Shown: piece after piece, positions 5,891 through 9,290 of the stretch
Position numbering within the stretch: position 1 is the first letter of the stretch
Layout of the letters: every line of letters starts with the position of its first letter
Origin: Paracoccaceae bacterium
Lineage (GTDB): Bacteria > Pseudomonadota > Alphaproteobacteria > Rhodobacterales > Rhodobacteraceae
NCBI GenBank assembly: GCA_024304875.1
Contig: JAMWZF010000102.1
Coordinates: forward strand, 1 to 9,290
Length of the DNA stretch: 9,290 nucleotides
Direction of reading: 5' to 3'
The notes under the pieces: model-generated
Told to the model about the DNA's origin: nothing
Databases searched by the model: none
What the model saw: the letters and a program-made list of their open reading frames with translations, nothing else
Translations under genes and position numbers: made by a program

Positions 5891-6637
5891 CTACCCTGCG
5901 ACCGCCCGCAGGGCCCGCGCCCGGGAGGGGGGGATCGCGGCGATCTCGAGCCCGGTGAAGACGTGCAGCGTGTCCATCTCGGCATCCACCACCGCGTGGT
6001 CGCTGACCCAGCCGCCCATTGTCAGGTAGGTCCTGAGCAGCGGGGGCATCCGGCGCAGCGCCGCCTTGCGGTCGAAGGGCCGGGCGAGGCGCTCTGCAAA
6101 GCGAAAGACATCCGGGGCCTTCACCCGCGGCAGCCAGCGGCGGGGCGCCAGATGCCGTTCGGCAAGCATGTCGAAGCTGTCGAGGTATCTGTCGGCATGC
6201 GTGCCCTGGAAGGACGAACAACCGAACAGCAATTCCACGCCATGCGCATCCACATAGGCGGTCATCGCGCCCCAGGCGACGCGAAGGACATCCGCGTCGG
6301 CCGCCTCGGGGTGGATGCAGAAGCGGCCCATCTCGACCATTGGGCCATCGAAGTCGCGCAGCGCGTCCAACTCGTAGAACTGGGCCGCGTAGCTGCGCCC
6401 GATCTCGGCGCCGCCGGAGAGCGGCAGAAGACGGAAGGTGCAGAGCAGGCGGCCGGAGCGGGCCTCCTCGACCAGGACATGCTCGCAGATCGGATCGTAG
6501 GCGTCGCGGTCGAGGCGTGAGGGGCGCGGCGCCCCGCCCCGCGCATCGACGAAACACGCATGCCGCAGGCTTTGCGCGGCGTGCAGATCCGCCTCGCCCT
6601 CGGCGAAGCGTGCGGTCAGCCGGCCCTTTCGCAACAT
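5891..6637 (-). CDS. olsB: L-ornithine N-alpha-acyltransferase OlsB-like protein (GNAT fold)
   Basis: A 248-residue protein of the OlsB/hemolysin-like GNAT acyltransferase family. OlsB transfers a 3-hydroxyacyl chain from acyl carrier protein to the alpha-amino group of ornithine, the first step of ornithine lipid synthesis at the cytoplasmic membrane. Family features are AAQSLRHACFVDARG (20-34), RDAYDPICEHVLVEE (44-58), CTFRLLP (66-72), the core VEMGRFCIHPEA (101-112), LLFGCSSFQGTHADRYLDSFDML (136-158) and the LPRVKAPD turn (169-176) near the acyl-binding part. Length is at the short end of the family's roughly 250-300. The ATG at 6637 has only a weak AGGG ribosome site. OlsA, which adds the second acyl chain and is often adjacent, is not present here. 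Another N-acyl amino acid synthase of the same family is the main alternative. The ABC-F gene follows 100 bases downstream. Confidence 0.82.
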   Translation of the reverse strand: MLRKGRLTARFAEGEADLHAAQSLRHACFVDARGGAPRPSRLDRDAYDPICEHVLVEEARSGRLLCTFRLLPLSGGAEIGRSYAAQFYELDALRDFDGPMVEMGRFCIHPEAADADVLRVAWGAMTAYVDAHGVELLFGCSSFQGTHADRYLDSFDMLAERHLAPRRWLPRVKAPDVFRFAERLARPFDRKAALRRMPPLLRTYLTMGGWVSDHAVVDAEMDTLHVFTGLEIAAIPPSRARALRAVAG

Positions 6638-6715
6638 CGTGACGCCCTGTCCGCTTTGTCCTTCGCCCCGCCTCGCCTAAGTATGAGCGGAACGTGACAG
6701 GAAGGTTAGCCCGAC
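6638..6715. promoter_or_regulatory. Divergent promoter region, olsB / msrB
   Basis: The 78 bases between divergent starts must hold one promoter each way. For msrB the best guess is TTGTCC (6656-6661) with AAGTAT (6679-6684), a 17-base spacer; the match is weak. GGAAC at about 6689-6693 resembles an ECF-sigma -35, but no good partner -10 is seen. The msrB ribosome site is AGGAAGG, some 10 bases or more before its ATG. No operator could be recognised. Confidence 0.3.
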
Positions 6716-7108
6716 ATGGAAAAAGTCATCAAGTCCGATGCCGAATGGCGCCAGCAGCTCAGCGACCTGGCCTACAAGGTGACCCGCAAGCACGGGACCG
6801 AGCGGGCCGGCACGCACGAGGACTTCCCCAAGGGGCCGGGCACCTACATGTGCGTCTGCTGCGGCGCGCCGCTCTTCGACCAGGCCCACAAGTTCGAAAG
6901 CGGCACCGGCTGGCCGAGCTTCTACAAACCCGTGGATGAGGAGCACGTGGGCGAAAAGGAGGACCGGTCGTTCTTCATGCGCCGGACCGAGGTGCATTGC
7001 AATCGCTGCGAGGCGCATCTCGGCCACGTCTTTCCCGACGGGCCCGAGCCCACGGGCCTGCGCTACTGCATCAACGGCGTGGCGCTGGAGTTCGAGCCTG
7101 AGGACTAG
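6716..7108 (+). CDS. msrB: Cytosolic peptide-methionine (R)-S-oxide reductase MsrB
   Basis: A 130-residue single-domain MsrB of normal length without an export signal. It reduces the R epimer of methionine sulfoxide in proteins in the cytosol, normally recycled by thioredoxin. Zinc-binding pairs C46/C49 (CVCC) and C95/C98 (CNRC) are intact. SGTGWPSF (62-69) and HLGHVFPDGP (101-110) form the active-site framework, and C118 in RYCING is the catalytic cysteine. C48 is an extra cysteine inside the first zinc pair. No cysteine precedes the GTGWPSF motif, where some MsrBs hold the resolving Cys. The start is supported by a purine-rich AGGAAGG upstream and by the family's usual N-terminus (KSDAEWRQQL). 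It is divergent from olsB and convergent with sufE, with only 3 bases between stop codons. A second, exported MsrB lies at 8791-9261. Confidence 0.97.
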   Translation: MEKVIKSDAEWRQQLSDLAYKVTRKHGTERAGTHEDFPKGPGTYMCVCCGAPLFDQAHKFESGTGWPSFYKPVDEEHVGEKEDRSFFMRRTEVHCNRCEAHLGHVFPDGPEPTGLRYCINGVALEFEPED

Positions 7109-7111
7109 ATC

Positions 7112-7519
7112 TCAGGCGGCGGCGGCAAAGCCCTGAAGCCGTTCCACCATCGCGCGCAGGCCGTTGGACCGCTGGGCCGACAGGTGATCGTTCAGCCCCA
7201 GCCGGCCCAGTTCGGCCCGCGCGTCCACCTTGGCCGCCTCGTCCGCCGGCAACCCGTCGAACAGCGTCTTGAGGACCGCGATCAGGCCCCGGACGATCAT
7301 CGCGTCGCTGTCGCCGTCGAAACGCAGCACACCGTCCTCGGTCCGGGGCACCAGCCAGACCTGGCTGGCGCAGCCGTCCACCTTGGTCGCCGGAACCTTC
7401 AGCGCCGCGTCGAGCGGGTCCATCGCGCGGCCGAGGTCGATGACATGCCGGTAGCGGTCCTCCCAGTCGTCCAGGAACTCGAAGGTCTCGGCCAGCTCCT
7501 CGAAGGCCTCTTGGGCCAT
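7112..7519 (-). CDS. sufE: SufE-family sulfur acceptor for Fe-S cluster assembly
   Basis: A 135-residue protein of typical SufE length. SufE accepts persulfide sulfur from the cysteine desulfurase SufS and passes it to the SufBCD scaffold in the cytosol. The hallmark loop VDGCASQVWL (47-56) carries the acceptor C50, equivalent to C51 of E. coli SufE. FEFLDDWEDRYRHVIDLGR (13-31) matches the conserved N-terminal helix region, and GLIAVLKTLFDGLPADEAAKVD (78-99) the conserved C-terminal half. The ATG at 7519 has a good AAGGAG site about 8 bases upstream. It is a stand-alone gene: no other suf genes are in the window, it is divergent from the lipoprotein gene, and its stop is 3 bases from that of msrB. 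CsdE-type partner choice is possible, but the usual name for a lone alphaproteobacterial copy is SufE. Confidence 0.95.
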   Translation of the reverse strand: MAQEAFEELAETFEFLDDWEDRYRHVIDLGRAMDPLDAALKVPATKVDGCASQVWLVPRTEDGVLRFDGDSDAMIVRGLIAVLKTLFDGLPADEAAKVDARAELGRLGLNDHLSAQRSNGLRAMVERLQGFAAAA

Positions 7520-7644
7520 GTGTCTTGCTCCTTGTCTAATGCCCTGCTGACCTAGGCACTCGGACAGGCGAGGTCCAGCCTCGGCTTTTCATGCGCGGCG
7601 GCTTGGGCTAACCCTTTGGCAGACCGATCCCGAGGACGATACCG
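7520..7644. promoter_or_regulatory. Divergent promoter region, sufE / lipoprotein gene
   Basis: The 125 bases separating divergent starts hold no ORF. CCTAGG (7551-7556) lies about 33 bases before the sufE start. GGGCTAACCC (7605-7614) lies in the same relative position before the lipoprotein start; both could be -10-like elements. A 5-bp repeat, CGAGG-tccag-CCTCG (7569-7583), is followed by GCTTTTC and resembles a weak terminator, but no gene ends here. No IscR-like box comparable to that at 2776-2794 was seen, although sufE might be expected to respond to iron. Confidence 0.3.
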
Positions 7645-8130
7645 ATGCGCGCCCTGCCCCTTGCTCTCTGCCTTGTCATGGCCACCGCCGGCTGCGCCCG
7701 CCTGTCGGGCAGCGGTCTGAACCCGTCGAACTGGTTCGCCAGCGGTGGCGGCGGCGCCCGGGTGCAGGCGGACGGCACGCTGGCCCCGCTCGTCCCCGCC
7801 GGCGCCCGCGGCCTGGTGCTGGACGCCCGCCAGCCGGTAGCCGAGGTGACCGCGGTCGCGCTCGAACGCACCCAGGACGGGGCGATCCTGCGGGCCACGG
7901 GTGTCGCCCGGACCCAAGGGTGGTTCAATGCGCAGCTCGTCCTGACCGCTGTCGACGGGCGCACCGCCACCTACACCTTCCGGGCAGAGCCGCCCCGCAC
8001 CGCGGCCGCGGCGGGCACCTTCGCCAGCCGGACGATCACCGCGGCGACCGAACTCAGCCCGGCGGAGCTGGCGGCCCTCAGCCGGTTCGTCGTTCAGGCC
8101 GCCGGCAACAGCCGGGTCATTGCTCGCTAA
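7645..8130 (+). CDS. Uncharacterised small lipoprotein
   Basis: A 161-residue predicted lipoprotein I cannot assign to a named family. The N-terminus is a short signal peptide (RALPLALCLVMATAG) ending in a lipobox with lipidated C17 (TAGC). Alanine at +2 argues against inner-membrane retention, so an outer-membrane, periplasm-facing location is inferred. A short SGLNPSNWF segment (23-31) and a Gly-rich linker lead into a compact beta-rich domain (about 45-160) with alternating hydrophobic strands (VTAVAL, AILRATGVA, NAQLVLTAV, ATYTFRAEP). The mature part contains no cysteine other than C17. The start is supported by GAGGAC 7 bases before the ATG. Its last 14 bases overlap the 3' end of the convergent membrane-protein gene. 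The NPxNWF type of segment after the lipid anchor is one I associate with rhodobacterial lipoproteins, but from memory only. Confidence 0.8.
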   Translation: MRALPLALCLVMATAGCARLSGSGLNPSNWFASGGGGARVQADGTLAPLVPAGARGLVLDARQPVAEVTAVALERTQDGAILRATGVARTQGWFNAQLVLTAVDGRTATYTFRAEPPRTAAAAGTFASRTITAATELSPAELAALSRFVVQAAGNSRVIAR

Positions 8131-8662
8131 GTCGTCTTCTGGCCTCGCGTTCGCGGCGATAGGCCTCGATCCGTCCGGAGTCGAAGGCCTCGAAGATCGA
8201 ATCCCGCTCCCGCTTCCAATAGGTCAGCAGGAGGTGGGCACAGAACAGGTTGGCGAACCACAGGATCGCGAAGACGGGCTGCGTCGACAGCGTGATCGCG
8301 AGGGTAAACGGCCCGAACATCGTGCCATAAAGCGGCAGCATCAACGTCCCGCCGATCAGCGAGGACACGAAGCTGACCCAGACGGATGCGGCCAGCGCAT
8401 TGACGAAACCGCGCCAGCCAGAATGGCCGAACCGATCGGCCGCCAGGTACAGACCCGTCATCGAGCCGATGCCGCCCGCAACGATCATCCACAAGTCGTA
8501 GAGAGAAAAGCCGCCGCGAAGGATATCACCGCGGCTGAGGTGAAGCGCGACCAGGAAGCCGATCGCCGCGCCGAAAAGCCCGACGCTGGCATAGGCCAGG
8601 GCCAGGCTTTTTTCACCGCGTGAGTGAAACACTTCCCTCCCGAGCCGGGCCTTCCCGATCAT
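8117..8662 (-). CDS. Uncharacterised multi-pass inner membrane protein
   Basis: A 181-residue protein with no family I recognise. Hydrophobic segments at about 20-42, 54-74, 85-110, 117-129 and 131-148 suggest four or five membrane helices. These are followed by a highly charged cytosolic tail (150-181, rich in Arg and Glu) likely to be helical. Notable short motifs are GGIGSMTGLYLAADRFGHSGWRGF (63-86) and LPLYGTMFGPFTLAI (109-123), with conserved-looking Gly/Pro in the membrane. Arg/Lys-rich ends favour an N-in start. The ATG at 8662 was preferred over an upstream TTG at 8716, because the added residues are Pro/Gly/Cys-rich and unlike a protein start; the ribosome site is weak either way. 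The 3' end overlaps the lipoprotein gene by 14 bases tail-to-tail. It lies downstream of the exported MsrB on the same strand, but an intervening hairpin makes one operon doubtful. Confidence 0.82.
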   Translation of the reverse strand: MIGKARLGREVFHSRGEKSLALAYASVGLFGAAIGFLVALHLSRGDILRGGFSLYDLWMIVAGGIGSMTGLYLAADRFGHSGWRGFVNALAASVWVSFVSSLIGGTLMLPLYGTMFGPFTLAITLSTQPVFAILWFANLFCAHLLLTYWKRERDSIFEAFDSGRIEAYRREREARRRLSEQ

Positions 8663-8749
8663 CACCTTCACCGTGTCTGAGCAGCCCCCCGGATGTGCTG
8701 GCGAATGCGGGCACAAATGCGGCAGTCAGGCGGCGAATCCCGTGAAATT

Positions 8750-8768
8750 GCTTAACAGACTGTTAAGC
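8750..8768 (-). terminator. Perfect 8-bp palindrome after exported msrB, candidate terminator
   Basis: GCTTAACA-gac-TGTTAAGC is a perfect 8-bp dyad with a 3-base centre, 22 bases beyond the exported msrB stop in the direction of transcription. On the minus strand it is followed by AATTTCAC, a weak U-rich tail. That fits a terminator separating msrB from the downstream membrane-protein gene. It could alternatively be an operator for that gene, since AT-rich dyads of this size are common repressor sites and it lies 88 bases before the 8662 start. Confidence 0.45.
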
Positions 8769-8790
8769 GGGGGCGGCCAGGCGGAGGAGG

Positions 8791-9261
8791 TCAGGCGGCC
8801 CGGAAGACCAGGCTGACGCCGTTCAGACAATGACGTTTCCCGGTCGGTGCCGGCCCGTCGTCGAAGATGTGGCCAAGGTGGCTGCCGCAGCGGTCGCAGT
8901 GGCATTCCGTCCGCACGGAAAACAGGCTGCGGTCCGGCTTGGTCTCGATGGCGTTCGGCAGAGCCTCCCAGAACGACGGCCAGCCAGTGCCGCTGTCGTA
9001 CTTGGTCTCGGAGGAATAGAGCGCCTGGTCGCAGCCCTTGCAGTGGTAGAGACCCGGCTCGTAGACCTTGTCGAGCGGCGACGACCCGGCGGGTTCGGTC
9101 CCCTCCTCGCGCATCACGCGATACTCGATGTCGCTCAGCATGGCGCGCCACTCGGCCTCGGTGCGGGTGACTTCGAAATTGCCTTCCTGCGCGGCGCGGG
9201 CGGCCATCGGGGCAAGCCCGGTGGCGGCGAGGGCGGTCAGGATCATGTCTCGGCGGTTCAT
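8791..9261 (-). CDS. msrB: Exported peptide-methionine (R)-S-oxide reductase MsrB
   Basis: A 156-residue MsrB with an N-terminal export signal absent from the cytosolic paralogue at 6716-7108. Residues 1-23 read as a signal peptide with a twin-arginine start (NRRDMI), a hydrophobic core (LTALAATGLAP) and an AARA cleavage site, so export by Tat, or possibly Sec, to the periplasm is inferred. The catalytic domain is complete. Zinc pairs are C74/C77 (CKGC) and C122/C125 (CDRC). SGTGWPSF spans 90-97 and HLGHIFDDGP 128-137. The catalytic C145 lies in RHCLNG. An additional cysteine, C120, precedes the second zinc pair. The ATG at 9261 has a strong GAGGAGG site 7 bases upstream. Its periplasmic reductant is unknown and would have to be supplied by an exported thioredoxin-like or DsbD-type system elsewhere. 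The hairpin at 8750-8768 probably ends this transcript. Confidence 0.94.
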   Translation of the reverse strand: MNRRDMILTALAATGLAPMAARAAQEGNFEVTRTEAEWRAMLSDIEYRVMREEGTEPAGSSPLDKVYEPGLYHCKGCDQALYSSETKYDSGTGWPSFWEALPNAIETKPDRSLFSVRTECHCDRCGSHLGHIFDDGPAPTGKRHCLNGVSLVFRAA

Positions 9262-9290
9262 GGCGGGGCCTCCTCGGAAGCTGTCAGGTG

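Noticed and set aside
5791..5985. Upstream extension of the ABC-F frame overlapping the olsB 3' end
   Set aside because: The extra 65 residues are Arg/Pro/Ser-rich, match nothing in Uup, and run into olsB coding sequence. The family N-terminus fits the ATG at 5790.
7569..7590. CGAGG-tccag-CCTCG followed by GCTTTTC as an intrinsic terminator
   Set aside because: It sits in a divergent spacer where no gene ends, and the 5-bp stem is easily chance at this GC content.
8663..8716. TTG start adding 18 residues to the membrane protein
   Set aside because: The added residues are Cys/Pro/Gly/His-rich before an internal ATG that gives a normal short basic N-terminus. No strong ribosome site favours the TTG.
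1..9290. Mobile element, phage, CRISPR, toxin-antitoxin or biosynthetic cluster
   Set aside because: No transposase, integrase, direct-repeat array, att-like duplication or toxin-like small gene pair was seen. All well-supported genes are core-type, with uniform composition.

Overview
This 9.3 kb window comes from a GC-rich alphaproteobacterial chromosome, most likely a member of the Rhodobacteraceae (Roseobacter/Rhodobacter type). The basis is the G/C-ending codon use, the protein flavour of every gene, a Uup-type ABC-F next to an OlsB-type acyltransferase, and a candidate IscR-type iron box in front of a periplasmic iron-binding protein. No rRNA, tRNA, CRISPR array, transposon, phage gene or integration site is visible. 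The content is ordinary core or near-core genome, densely packed, with no gene-free stretch above about 150 bases.

Left part (1-2762). On the minus strand an M20-family amidohydrolase (714-1871) is followed after 82 bases by an agmatinase/ureohydrolase (631 down to the left edge, C-terminus missing). They may form a small nitrogen-compound catabolism operon. MazG, a nucleoside triphosphate pyrophosphohydrolase (1932-2762), is transcribed divergently from the amidohydrolase.

Iron block (2763-3975). A periplasmic Fe(III)-binding protein of the FbpA/FutA type (2827-3831) has a strong ribosome binding site. Its promoter region contains a near-palindromic GAGT-N5-AGTC element resembling an IscR-type operator, lying between a candidate -35 and -10. 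No permease or ATPase gene follows. The gene ends facing an ABC-F gene, and a long hairpin lies between the two.

Middle block (3976-6637), minus strand. An OlsB-like acyltransferase for ornithine lipid synthesis (5891-6637) lies 100 bases upstream of a Uup-type ABC-F ATPase (3976-5790). The ABC-F start codon abuts a perfect 8-bp GC stem. No olsA is adjacent to olsB.

Right block (6638-9290). A cytosolic MsrB (6716-7108) converges with SufE (7112-7519). A small lipoprotein (7645-8130) overlaps tail-to-tail with an uncharacterised membrane protein (8117-8662). A second MsrB, with an N-terminal export signal (8791-9261), lies on the minus strand. The right half is therefore enriched for repair of oxidised methionine in two compartments and for Fe-S assembly. 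The genes are mostly separate transcription units, so a joint function is inference only.

I found no convincing evidence of a wholly new system. The most testable observations are the iron-box architecture, the ABC-F leader hairpin, the paired cytosolic and exported MsrB genes, and the two unassigned envelope proteins between them.
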